Translations under genes and position numbers: made by a program | In this document: positions 22,121 to 33,840 of the stretch, one piece after another | How the letters are laid out: the number at the start of each line of letters is the position of its first letter | Position numbering within the stretch: the stretch's first letter is position 1 | The notes under the pieces: model-generated | Databases searched by the model: none | Seen by the model: only the letters and a program-made list of their open reading frames with translations | Told to the model about the DNA's origin: nothing | Source of the DNA: Datura wrightii | Taxonomy: Eukaryota > Streptophyta > Magnoliopsida > Solanales > Solanaceae | DNA length: 64,000 bases | Direction of reading: 5' to 3' | Assembly (NCBI GenBank): GCA_035772735.1 | Contig: JASDFA010000010.1 | Location: 94,632,001-94,696,000, forward strand

Positions 22121-22560
22121 TTAACCCTAACTAAATAGTAGATGCACCCTTAGAGATCACCTTTCTAGCCTTAAGGTAGGAAATTAAAGGACCTACAGAC
22201 ACAATTGAACTACCCTTCCACTGTAGCACTAGCACACCCATAAACCGTAAATCTACCGCACGGGTTCTATAATTTACTAAGGCATAACATGCATGTAGCC
22301 AATCATGCCAAAGATAACATCAAAATATGTCATGGATAACTCTACTAAATCTTCTGAGGTGACTTTTTGAAGGACTGTGATAGGACAATTTTTGTCCGCC
22401 CGTCGAGCTATGACTAAATCACCGACTGGAGTAGAGATAGAGAAGGGTTTTAATAGGATTTTGGGACTGACTTCGAAACTACTAGCAACATAGGATGCCA
22501 CATAAGATAAAGTATCCCCTAGATCTAATAATGCATAAAAATCAAGGTGAAATACCCATA
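22121..22560 (-). pseudogene. Element D protease
   Basis: Minus strand from about 22540: ALLDLGDTLSYVASYVASSF, ISTPVGDLVIARRA, LVELSMTYFDVIFGMIGYMH. The LLDLGDTLS box keeps the aspartate. Frame breaks flank it near 22500 and 22270. Confidence 0.8.
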
Positions 22561-22599
22561 AATACCAATGACTACATTTGTAGAGACCTCCTGCTTCTA

Positions 22600-23811
22600 A
22601 GGAGATGTGACGACATAAAAACCTATTCTGATGCTGACCACCACCTGCACTAGTGGAGGTACCTTGCTAAGTTCAAAGTGCTGGTGGAGCTGCTGAACTA
22701 GTGCTGGTGTCTTGGCCTCTATCATGGCCCTATCGGGCTGCTGGAAAGTCTCTGACCATATGTCGGGGCTTTCCACACCTAAAACAAGCACCTGTACCAG
22801 CTAAGCACTGACCAGTGGGCCTTCTACCATACCTGTCATAACCTGGAATGCTGTGCTCTACAACCTACTTCCCTGACCTCGATAGCCTGATGCTCATTCC
22901 CTCTAATCACACCTAGATTTGGATGGAACACTCGCTACTGACGATGTTGGGGTTGATGATCTTTGGTAGAACTGCTGACGATGCCCACCACTACGCCTCT
23001 ATCAAAAACTGTCAGTCCTAGCCCTCATGGCCTCTCTCTCTTTCTCTCTCACTCACTCACCTGCACTACCTCTATCTGCTGCACGTATAGAACCAACTAT
23101 GAGAAGTAGATATCCTGATGAAGCATAGCAGTCTTGCAATCCTTGATGAAATAGTCTGATATCCCATGCACAAACCTGCTCACTCGAGCCCTCTGATCAG
23201 CCGGCATCTCAGGTGCATATTTAGACAAGCAGGTGATCTCCATGGCATACTTCTGGACTGTCATATTTTTCTTCCTCAAGTTCACGAACTCGGCTACCTT
23301 GATCTCCCTCATCTCTTGGGGAAAGAACCGATCTAAGAACATGGTAAGAAACTCATCCTAACTAATGGAACCCGCGCTGACTCTCCGATCATCCTTCCAC
23401 TACCTAAACCAAATGTGATCAACCCCTTTAGCTGATAAGAGGCAAGATGTTCACACTCCTCCCCTGTTGCCCCCATAATCTGGGTGATCCTCTCGATGTG
23501 ATCAATAAACTCACGCGGATCCTCATCCACCTTTGATCCAATAAACTTAGGGGGATTCGTCCTTAGAAAGTCCTTGACTCTTACCGCTGCCGCGTTACCA
23601 TTCTGGGGAATATGGGCGATTGCCTAGTGGTTGACCTCGGCAGTCAAGGCCTATGCCAACATCTGGATGGCCGCCCTAAACTCAATGTGGGCAACCTACT
23701 CGGGCACATGATCCTTAGGGGTGGTGGGCCCTGCTGGTGCCTATCTCCATTGCAATTCTTTTGGGTATTTCCATTTTCGTTCCTTCTTCTATTAACTCGG
23801 CAAGGAGGCAT
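22600..23811 (-). pseudogene. Element D gag, broken
   Basis: Likely start ATG at 23811 (M-P-P-C-R-V-N-R-R-R), matching the MPPRR-type opening of these Gags. Capsid segments follow: DEDPREFIDHIERITQIMGA, CEHLASYQLKGL, then FLDRFFPQEMREIKVAEF, MTVQKYAMEITCLSKYAPEM and RVSRFVHGI, a clear Retrotrans_gag fold signature. A zinc knuckle at about 22740-22800 reads C-F-R-C-G-K-P-R-H-M-V-R-D-F, the last cysteine lost. Confidence 0.85.
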
Positions 23812-24005
23812 GATTCTGCAAATACATATAGCACAATTTAGAAGGATAGAGAGACATTTATCACACAACATAGATCATTAAAGAAGGGCAATTTCCTAAA
23901 ATGCTTAGTAGGCTCTTCATCATAAGTGTGGCGCGCTTCACACCAATGAAAAATACTCTACTTAACGAGGCTTCCAGATACCCTAGGATACTTCAAAACC
24001 TATTT

Positions 24006-24018
24006 CTCTAACACTAAG
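24006..24018 (-). other. Degenerate primer-binding site of element D
   Basis: On the minus strand, close to TTGGTATCAGAG but with several changes (plus strand CTCTAACACTAAG). Position next to the LTR end supports the call. Confidence 0.5.
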
Positions 24019-24019
24019 T

Positions 24020-24412
24020 TTTTCACGACCCGAACATAGGCCTAGATTAAGACATGAAACCTAAAACCATATATGGCTCCAAATGGATCCATGGCATGAA
24101 CATGACAACAAATGCTCAACATAAATAATTGAGGAAATCTAACATAAAATATAGTCGAAGTATGAATAATTAAAACATCTAATACAACGGAATACACAAC
24201 ACTAATCCGAAGCTGAATGCATACTTGTATGATAAGCCTCTAACATCCTGACGAGCTGATGGGACAAGACCCCAACTAGCTCACTAATAAACTGAAACTG
24301 AAAAATACTGATAACAAACTGATAAAGAGGTCCTCAAAGTATAGGGACTCACCAAAGATAACGCTCAAACAAACACTTCCTAGAAATGTATAAAAATGAC
24401 ATTTTCAATATT
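24020..24412 (-). repeat. 5' LTR of element D, truncated
   Basis: Plus-strand reading begins TTTTTCACGACCCG (family TGTCACGACCCG). Blocks ACCCATGGCATGAAC-like and AGACCCCAACTAGCTC match the D-family LTRs at 36623 and 57521 up to GGACTCACCA near 24353. It is replaced by an Athila-like LTR fragment near 24412. Confidence 0.75.
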
Positions 24413-25431
24413 GAACACAGGGAATAAGGTAAGATTTGGACTAGTGTCGGTACTTTAACTTGTTGGTAAGTTATCCCTAAATTGGGGGGTTTCAAAGAAA
24501 AATAATATTAAAATAAGATTTTAATTGTGTTTATTGTCAAGATTTGAAAATAACTAAGGTACGTGTTCCCATGGGTTCATAATTACATCGGGTATACACA
24601 CGTGGTCAATTCCAAGGCTTACTTGTAGAACTAATAACTAGGGTTCATCCAAATGACTAGTTCGTCCCTATTGGATGACTATACTCAATTACGAGTTAAG
24701 TCTCATAAGCGATTTCAAACTAATCGTTATTAAGTTTCCCCATATTTAACTATCAAACAACCACAACTCAAGTTAATACAATGATCATAAAGACCAAGGC
24801 TTTATTGTAATTCTTTTTTCCTAATTTCTACTTCTGTAGGTTCAAGCAAGTAAAGAATTCAGGCAAGTCCTAATATTTTGTACACCGTTAAGAAATGTTT
24901 AAGGATTAGAACATACAACACAATATTTTAGCATTAGTTTTGAATCACTTTTGTGTAACCCTATTTCATTAATCCACCATGGTTTCCAAAACCCTAGTTG
25001 TGTAGGTTTTAGCCTCTTATGATTGTAAGACTCTATTTTCCATTGAGAGAAAAGTACATAATTAAACCCTTAACAAGATTGTACGGGTTGTACCGGCCTC
25101 TCGTACATCCTTAGCTTCTGTAAATTTGTCTAAATGATGGAAGTTGGTACGACTTGTACCATGGTCCTACGAGTCGTACAATCCATCTGTGGCTTGGCCC
25201 TGACAAATCTGACTTCTTCTGAAGTTTTCCACGAGTGTTTTGATACGCCTCGTACCTTTCTCCTATGACTTGTACTTTCTTGTTGTATTTGAAGTTCTGC
25301 AAAGTCTTTAAGAATAATAAAAGCTCACCACAGCTCATGATATAAGTCATAAGTGGTTGTTACAATCCGTAGGTTCCACCCCTACCAACAGACTGGCTTG
25401 TGCAAATTTTTCTAAAGATGATCACGACTCC
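24413..25431 (-). repeat. Truncated Athila-like LTR fragment (C0)
   Basis: Related to the LTRs of element C and closest to 42622-43889: shared blocks near 24560 (CCCATGGGTTCATAA), 24960 (CCACCATGGTTTCC) and the GTACGA(C/G)TTGTAC-rich segment at 25080-25340. Both ends are missing; element C starts right after it. No coding content. Confidence 0.7.
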
Positions 25432-27543
25432 TGATATCACCCAAATTACACCTTGCAGTGAGATATAAAGCGGTCAATGTCAAATACATAACCCAACCAG
25501 GGTTGGGGTCGATCCCACAGGAGAATATGGAAGGATATAGAAGAACACTAGTATTTAATCTTTTAAGTCGATTATCTCCTAAGAGGGGGCAATTTATAAA
25601 AGTAACAAGCAATATTGTTGAGAGAAAGTGAAGGTTAATTCCAAATTAATGCAACTAACTAGGGTGACTGTTCCCCATGACTTCATAACCACAAGGCATT
25701 TTATACTAGTGATTTATTCTGGAGCTTAACATGCGATATCGGTAAGTTAGCTTCACCTAAATGGTTTCTCCCCTATTTAGATGATTATCACTACGCAACT
25801 TGGTCCGTATGCGGATGTATACTTAATTAACCCTTACCCTTCATGTCAAATTAGCTATTTCCGGACAAGGTCAAGCTATTAGATGAGGGTTGATAGCCTC
25901 AAATCTCCGTTGTTAATCCGTTTTCATATTCATTGCTCCCTTGATCCAGTGAGTAAGAAGAAGGAAAATTCTAATGTTTGCAACCATTAAGAAGCAATTA
26001 AAACAAAGGGAAAAACAGGACATGTATAAACCCCATTTAAGATTAACTAAGTAATTTTACCTATATGAGTTAATTCATTGTGTTTCCCACAACCCTAGTT
26101 ATGGGTTTAGCTACTCAAAACTGAATGATCGCAATTACAAAATAAAGAAGAAATCATAATTGCAACTTACAAAGATATGTAGAAGAAACCACGTGAATTG
26201 AATAAATTACCAAAATCGAAGAACAAAACTTTAATGTTGTTTTAATCCTCAAAATCAATAACAAATTTACAAACTTCATTTCTTGACACAAGAATGGTAA
26301 TTCACAATAGAAAAATTCACATTCAAAATTGTAGAATAAATTGTACTCTAAAAAATAAACCTAAATAAAGTATTTATTTTTCTAAACAAAACCTTTCCTA
26401 ACTTAAAACGGATTCCAAGTAGGTAGTGGCAATGGGCCAGGTAACGATTCTTTAGGTCTCCTAACGAGCTGTGGTATGCCTGGTCAAGTCGTCCTCAACA
26501 CACTGCTCCTTCAAGGTGACGGGTCACCTAACGACTAATCAGGTCACGGCACGAGCCATTAACTCCCTCATGGCTATGGATCACAAAAACTTCCGGTGTA
26601 CTTGACGGGTGCACACAACATCTCAGAACGAGTCATCAAGTCTCCTGACGACTCATTAAGTCCTTCGTTGCATCCTTTATTAAAATTTTAAGAAATATTT
26701 CCTCCCAATCTTTACGACTGTCATAACGAATCATACCAGATGTTACGAGTCGTGCATTCAATTCATTACATGTACTACTTTCTTACAATTCAGACCTGAT
26801 CTCTTTCCACGACTCCAAGAATGAGTCGTCCAATGAGACGATGACTCGTTACCTGATTTGCAGTCCACACCTGGTCCAATTTTTTTTGCCTTACTTTGCC
26901 CATTTTACATTCTGAACTTATTTTCCTATGCTACCTAGACATATTTGTCCTGGTCAGTGGAGGGTGCCGATACACCTCTAATCTCCTCTCCTCTGCCACC
27001 GGCCTGAACTGGTGCATTCTCAAATTCATTCCATCTTCTTCAAATTAATTCCAAAAGCCTCAAATATACCCAAATCTATCATGTTTAGCCCTGAAAGTAT
27101 CTAATCATGTGCATTAAGACATTTTCACAAACATATAACATAAATACATGCAACCACACATAATTTTTCCTCAAAACATAGTAAAGTATGGGCAAAATTA
27201 TGTCTAACAAGTTGGTAGGTACGCCCTTCATCAACTCCAATTATGGCTCGTACCAACATAGTACATCTCGTACTGAGAGTTGTACTTTGCCTTCCTCTTA
27301 TTCCAGCCTTCTGATTTTCACCATCATTCGTAGTACAACTCATACAATCAAGGTACGTTTCATGCTGAGACTTGTACTTGGATTATTTTCTGCACTTTTA
27401 TACATCTTTTGCACATGTTTGCTCCAACACCTATTTTCCCTGAAAACAAGGTAAAACATCTCATATCCATATAAACATACCTAAGTCCATACTATTTTCT
27501 CAGGTTTTAAGCATCGAAAGTACTGTAAACTCACAACACATCA
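25432..27543 (-). repeat. 3' LTR of element C
   Basis: Plus-strand ends are TGATATCACCC and CACAACACATCA. Aligns with 36149-36622 plus 39682-40813 across its length. The segment 26440-26880 is dense in ACGACTCAT/ACGAGTCGT-type words. The adjacent plus-strand ACACCCTCAA at 27544 is the complement of the polypurine tract. Confidence 0.85.
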
Positions 27544-28839
27544 ACACCCTCAACTTAAGACTTTTGCATGTCCTCAGGCAAAGAAAACAAAATACTAAAC
27601 ACGACGCTTAGCTAGAAAATAAACCTAGGATACTACAACCAACAACCATTCAAGATTTGCACCATAACTCACACAGCTTTTGACCCTTTTCCCACAAACC
27701 AAATCAGCATATGCACATCAATAAACCACAAAACATATGGACCAAGATATATCATCTAGCTATTAACATATAGTCAAGTTATCACCAATGCTTTTTATAC
27801 AAACAATCGATAGAATTAAACACAAACCATGTACCTTCACAACAAATGAAGTCACCCACTCACAAATATAGTAAAATATAAAATATGGGACTGAACAAGT
27901 AAACTCTCACTCTCCAAAAGAAGTTCCAAATCATGCATGTCAGATACCATAAGCTTGCCCTTATTTTCTCTACTTCGGCTTATTAGATTGTCAGGATAGG
28001 ATTACTATAGGACTTAATTCGTCTTGTAATGTAGGCTTTCAGGCTGGGAATGGCAGATATGAAATCTTTTTCATGACTAAACACCTCCTTAGCACTACAT
28101 ACATGTGGCTCCATTTCTTTTACTTTTTCACCCTTTTTACTTATTCCACTTTTTCCTCCCTTTTCACCATTTTTATGCACTTGTATGAGTGTGGTGTGTT
28201 TCTTCAAATTTTCATTCACCATTCTCTTTTTTCCATTTTCTTTTTCAATTTTTCTTTCTTTCTTTTTTCTTTTGCCACACCACACCTCACTTTTCACCCT
28301 TTTCCTTTTCTCTTCCTTTTTCACCTACTATAGCCACCCTATACTTAGGCATTTTGCCTATGTTGATATTCATAATGTCCAAGGAGGGACCAGGGCCAAA
28401 ATAGGTTCATTTTAAAAATGAATACGGTTAACTGGTTAGTCAAGGAAAAATGATTCATTTAAAGCTCAAAATCGGGATCAAGGGAATCATATCATTTTGG
28501 TAAGGTAATTTAAGCTAAAAAAGGGATAACTAAAAATGGCCTATGATCTTTTCCAAACCAACCATCCTAAGACCTATGTAAAGACCTACCGGGTAAGTTC
28601 TACATCCTCTATGCAGTATTGAACTAGGTATTAGACCTCACTCACTCATGGTACATTTCTTGCATTTATTCTACCTGTATTATTTATACATGGCTATCAA
28701 AAACTACTCATGTTAATACAGTAAATGACATAAAAATATCCACAGAAATCATCCTTTGCAATCAATAAGTACATAGCTAACCATCAAAAATTTTTAAACA
28801 TAGTCAATTTTCACAAATTCAAAACTTGTGCAATTTATT
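27544..28839 (-). other. Non-coding 3' region of element C with polypurine stretch
   Basis: No coding sequence supported. 28100-28340 is almost pure pyrimidine on the plus strand (CTTTTTCACCC-like), hence a long polypurine tract on the element's sense strand; the overlapping open frames there are low-complexity artefacts. The rest looks like spacer. Confidence 0.6.
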
Positions 28840-31060
28840 GGCTAAGTACTCCTAACATACTTTTTAATTAAACAAAAAAACAAAAATAAGATCCTACACA
28901 TGTCTATTCTACTAGATAGCACGCCCAAGGGAAAAGAAACACGGCAAGAGAAACTCTCGAACAAATCCAACAAAATCCCAAAAGTACAAGTACACCCCTC
29001 CACTTTTAAAAAGCATGCTTCATCCCTGAAGCATGGAATATAAAGCAGAAGAAAGAGAACATATTTGTGGTAAGTTCTCCCGTCATTCTGTGAAGGTGGT
29101 ATCTCTGCTGCAATCTTGGCACTGGCAGTGGCCGACACACTCACTGGGGTATCAGTAAGGGGAATGGCTACCCCCTCAGTAGTAGCGGTGGGCTCTAGAA
29201 CCTCTTGAATCACTGGGGATGAATGTGGTTGGCTCAAAGGGTCCTTGCCACCTGAAAGTTGTGTACAGACAGTGGTGGAGCTACCTGCTCCTCTTGCTCT
29301 CTCAAGCAGCTCCAACCGATGCTTGTTGTGAGTCTGCTGACTCTCCAATATTACCCTCTTGCATTGTCCTTTCTCTCTTTGTCTTCTTATTTAATGTCTC
29401 ATCTCAAACATCCTCAGAGACCCTCTTTTTCCCTTTCTCCTTCTAGGCTCCTATAGGCTCCCAAAAAGCTGCCAGATCAAACTCCTCGTCAATGACAAAT
29501 TCGAGGTCAGGAAGAGTGGGAGATGCTATAATTGTCGACTACCATGATGACAGCTTGGCAACTTGGATTCGAAGAGCCACCAAGTACTCCTCATGGAGGC
29601 TTCCCGTGTCAGTCTACTCGGCCATACATGCATTAAATCTGCTCTAAAAGCCATCTAGCCTGGCGTGTAAGGCCTATGCAGCTGTCTCAATCTCAGCCTT
29701 TACCCAAGGCTTGATATTCTCCATCATTGATTGAACCTTCTTCCCTACTATGGTTGGTCTCTTGGCCAGCTTTTAGAGAAATCCCTGAAGCACTAGCATG
29801 TACTCGACTAGAGTTTGGCTTGGGAGGCCCGTAGGTGGTGCGGCAGAGGTGCTAGGAGCCGCATCTGAATGATCGATATCTATAGGCCAATGTCTCACCC
29901 TGCTCCTGTGAAGTGCGGGCATTCATCTATGCGCCCCCAACTATTCGTGATAATAGGACTGCGGTAGAAAGTCGTGCTCGGCTTACCGGGTTTATCTCAA
30001 CCATGATTAAACCAATATTAGCGATCCGCTATCCTCCAATCAAGTACTCCTCACCATGACAGACCTTTATGCCTACCTCTTTGTACAGTATGAATATGAG
30101 ACTGGATAATGGGATGGTGGTTCTCAATCCCATAGCCTGATCCCGGATCTCCTCTATGATTACCTTCAGGATATTGATGAGGTATCTAGACATGATACAT
30201 GCCCCAAAAGCTTCTCTGTATATGATGAGGGTAATTTCATTTACTGTCGGGGCCAATTGTGTTGCACTAACATCCAACAGGATTTTTCTTTGAAGTTTAG
30301 AGAATTCTTTGTGACCTACTTGCCGCTAGTGACCCATTCTACTTCTTCTTTATCCTCAGCAATAACCTCGGACAACCACTAAATATACCTCCGCCTCTCA
30401 TCAAAGGCCATTTTCTTGATCTATTTGATGGCCTCCACCCAATAGTCATACTTTGGTGTAGTGTGTGGTGGTATGAATTGGGGCCCCTATAACACCCATG
30501 CAATAGTGTGCTCGGATATGTCTACATTGTGTCTTCATGCCATAACACTCTCCAGCTTGGGATGATCTTTCAATTTTTTCCTCTCTTTCGTTTTTTGCTC
30601 TATGGTTTCCAAATAATTGGTGTAGAATTCCCGAAAAATCACTAAAGTGTATCGATCCGGGATAATATCCATCAAATCAAACCCATAGAAGCTAAATATC
30701 TGCTTCATCTCCTCTAGCTTGTTTAGTTAATTTGTGTACATGGTTCTACATGAATGCTCCGCCTAGGTTTTTTCTTTTCGGTGAGAGAAATATCTTGTTC
30801 ATATATCTCCTGGGCTCCTGGTACTCTCCACCGAATGGTACGGTTCTCCCTTGGCGGAGTCGACTCCTACTTGGCATTGGGTGCCTCCTCCTCTGATCCG
30901 AACTCACCATCTGCATCACTAAATTGGGCCTCCTCGGACCCTTCTTCTTTATTAGAGCTACTTCCGTACTCTTGGGCTCTTTCCGCAGCTCTCTCCTCAG
31001 ACTAGGGAGCACCAGCAGATGTGGCAGTGGCTGCCATGGCCTGGTCTCTAGCCATTGCCC
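28840..31060 (-). pseudogene. Extra ORF of element C, putative-plant-transposon-domain type
   Basis: Minus-strand reading, broken by stops. The central piece (about 30029-30290) reads SATQLAPTVNEITLIIYREA, then CIMSRYLINILKVIIEEIR and IPLSSLIFILYKEVGI, the helix pattern of the domain catalogued as putative plant transposon protein (PF20167 by my recall), usually followed by a coiled, S/P-rich tail. An acidic, serine-rich piece precedes it (30746-31060) and a P/T/S-rich tail with AAEIPPSQNDG follows (near 29100). In Athila-type elements a third ORF sits in this place downstream of pol. Function unknown. Confidence 0.55.
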
Positions 31061-32640
31061 TAGTGGTTTAGTTCACGTCAGTATCAGATGTGTCGACTCA
31101 GTATTCCTCCATTGAACCACTAGGGGTATTGCCCACTTTTTTGGATTTGAAGGTTTCATCTTTCAATGCCCAATGATCAGTTGCATTGGATTCTTTTCTT
31201 TTTCGTGTCATCGTACCTGTGGAGGAAAGTGGTTATAATTCCAAAGATAAGAAAAAGAAAGCAAGAAAAAAATTCCTTTGTAATTTATCATGGGTCTATA
31301 GTATGAGTCATACCTTGGAGGTACGATTCGTACTGAGACTCGTAATGTCTCAGGTAAATGTTATACCTCTGAGGTACGACTCATACCACAAAGGTACGAT
31401 CTGTACCATGAGTCATATGGGGATTCCCCTTAAAAATAAGTGTTCTGTATTTTTCCACGACTCATGGTACGACCAGTAAGTCGATTCCATGAGTCGTAGG
31501 TAGGACCGCACTATAACTTTTGGACTTAACCCTTTTCAAACTCTTGGTATGATTGCCAGGTATGACTTGTAGCTGGATACTACGAGTTGTACTAGGTTTC
31601 GTACCTCATGATTTTTGTTAATTTTGCTTGGGACAGTCCCAACGAGCCATCCTACGAGTCTTAGTGTGAAACCACGAGTCATAAGTAGGCTTGTGAAGCC
31701 TGTCCTTGCCTTATTTTCGATTCAATTTGCTGGTGATTTTGATTTTGTGTCGGGTATTCAGAATTCCCCAAGACTAGGCATGCATTCATCATGTTTCAGT
31801 AGTTACCCATTCCTCCCTTTTTCACTCACAATCCGTAACTCAATGCTTAATAGTTCATGAGCTATGTTAACATGCTAAAACCCTACCCAGTCACCAATCA
31901 ATTTGTTCACATCATTGATCATGGTCCTAATATGTTTTTCATGCATTTAGAGGACTCCCAAGGATTAGGCAAGTTTGATCTAGCACAAAAGTTCTTTCTA
32001 ATCAATTCAAATTATAACACTTACATTAGTGATATGCAACACTACTTACTTTGACTGCGAATAAGAAACTAGGGTTGGAGTTCAAATTTCATAGTGTTAA
32101 CTGAGCAAAAAGCTTGGTCAATTAATCTTGATTCTGAGTTTCAAGTGTGAGGGAGTCGTGACTTCTTTTCGTGAATTTGGTATTGAGTGCATGGGAGAAG
32201 GGCATAGTTTATTTGAAGTTTAAATTGGTTGTCGGGAAAATTTGAAAAATCTAGGCCAAGTCGGATAATTTTAAGTGTTTTGACACATCAGAACTCATAC
32301 CACGAGTCGTAGAAAGGGACTATAACTCATCCCTAGGACTCATAACATAGAGGTTGAGAAAAATTAGTTGTAGACCTACGAGTACATCTTACGACACATA
32401 CTATACAGGTATGACCCATACTATGACTTGTAGGTCTCGTCTTACTTTGAGATCCATGCCTTGCATAGTTCATAACCACAGTGAGTACTACAACCCATAC
32501 AATGAAATTATGGGTCATAGGACTAACCTTACCCTAAACGCATGCGTTGAGATACATCTCTACTTCTCACCATGACTCGTACAATGGTCGGTACAACCCT
32601 GTTACGAGTTGTATTGAGAATTGTAGCATCAGTCTATTTA
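31061..32640. other. Non-coding spacer of element C with two dyad-word clusters
   Basis: No domain found. Two clusters, 31290-31690 and 32290-32640, hold many variants of (T)ACGA(C/G)TCGTA, such as TACGACTCATACC and CACGAGTCGTAG. The stretch between them, 31700-32280, is ordinary AT-rich sequence. The pol region expected here is absent. Confidence 0.6.
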
Positions 32641-32950
32641 AAAATTCTTTTTCCACCTATTTTTGTTTCCCCTCCACACTGAACATACATAAGTCAATAA
32701 ACTTGGGTTGCCTCCAAAGAAACACTTAATTTAACATTGCGACATGACACAGGTGGTTCAAGTACTAAGTATTCACTAAACCACCATATGGGTTGCCTCC
32801 CAACAAGCTCCTGATTTAACGTCGTGGCATGACGCAAGTCTCTTGACTACTCAAACTTCATCAAGGAACTCGTACTCATCGTCTATTGCTGAGACAACTC
32901 TGTACTCCTTTTGTTGCTTCATTGACCCGCATACATTGAAGGTGAACTCT
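32641..32950 (-). other. Spacer with repeated GGTTGCCTCC block
   Basis: Plus-strand GGGTTGCCTCC(A/C)AA...TTTAAC(A/G)T is present twice, at 32704 and 32790, about 86 bp apart, including a GTCGTGGCATGACGCA-like segment. This kind of block is familiar from Athila/Tat relatives in non-coding regions. No coding content seen. Confidence 0.5.
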
Positions 32951-32954
32951 TCTT

Positions 32955-33840
32955 TATGGAGTATAAAATTTCAACTAGCCAGCCTCCACAGCTATTAAAG
33001 CCCTCCTAGTGGCAAGGAATGGTCGCCCCAAAATTGTGGGGACCTCAAAATCAACCTTCCAATCAAGGATCACGATATCCGTTGGAATATGAATGTATCC
33101 ACTTTAACAAGCACATCAAGAAGGATCCCCATAGGCTTCTTCATAGTTCGGTCGGCCATTAGCAGTTGCATGGTGGTCGGGGTAGGGGCTCCCAAGTCTA
33201 GTTGCTTAAACACAGCTAACAACATCAAATTGATGCTTGCTCCCAATTTGCAGAGTCCCCTCGCGAACTCAACATCACCAATTGTACGTGGAATGGTGAA
33301 GGCGCCCGGGTCTTCCTTCTTTTGGCAAGGACCCATAAGACTATAGCGCGACAATGATGAACATTATCCACAGGCTCATAGCTCACAGACCTTTTCTTCA
33401 TAATAATGTCCTTCATTAACATGGCGTATCCCAACATCTACTCTGATATCTCGACTAATGGCAACTTCTGAAACTTGATAGGATTTTCTGAAACTTACTA
33501 TTCTTCAGCTTCTTCATTCTCTGAGGGAACAGTGGTAGTTGTTGTGGAATAGCCTTGTAAATCTGTGTGGCTCCTTTATTCTCTCTTTATTCAGGTTTAG
33601 GCCCCTTTTCAACAATTGGAGCCTTAGTCGACTCAGCATCCTCATCATGCTCATTCTCAACAACCTCATCCTCCTCATTGATTATGCTTACTTTCTTCCT
33701 TTGAAGCTTAACTACAACTGACAGAGGACGATCAACCATGGTGTTCCCACTCCTAGTCATCACAGCCATGTAGTGATCGACATTCTTTAGATTCTGGACT
33801 ATATTGCTAGGTAATGTACCCTTTTGCCAAGGGTTCATGG
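32955..33840 (-). pseudogene. Element C retropepsin with Gag linker
   Basis: From 33838 leftwards: GTLPSNIVQNLKN...MTRSGNTM, the linker typical of Athila (GTLPSDT...TLRSGK), an acidic stretch, then from 33354: GAFTIPRTIGDVEFARGLCK, LGASINLML, ADRTMKKPMGILLDVLVKVD, a frameshift, and PTDIVILDWKVDFEVPTILGRPFLATRRALI. The family box CDLGASINLMP reads C-K-L-G-A-S-I-N-L-M-L, so the catalytic aspartate is lysine. Confidence 0.85.

Larger units (their letters stand above)
11694..24412 (-). mobile_element. Element D: Tekay-like gypsy element, minus strand, split by element B
   Basis: Reading leftwards: part of the 5' LTR (24020-24412), degenerate primer site, gag, protease, RT up to F-S-K, then element B, then RT from I-D to KIEAMKNWP, then a direct jump into the last ~190 bp of the 3' LTR. 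RNase H, integrase and most of the 3' LTR are deleted. The LTR terminus abuts TATTA at 11689-11693, the same site as D2 at 57521. Confidence 0.85.

Noticed and set aside
28073..28415. Three overlapping plus-strand frames rich in F, S and L, looking like membrane proteins
   Set aside because: They are read from a low-complexity pyrimidine tract; hydrophobicity is a composition artefact.
28840..31060. Extra ORF of element C as an envelope gene
   Set aside because: No signal peptide, transmembrane or fusion-type features can be read. The helix pattern fits the plant transposon domain better, and position alone is not evidence for an envelope.
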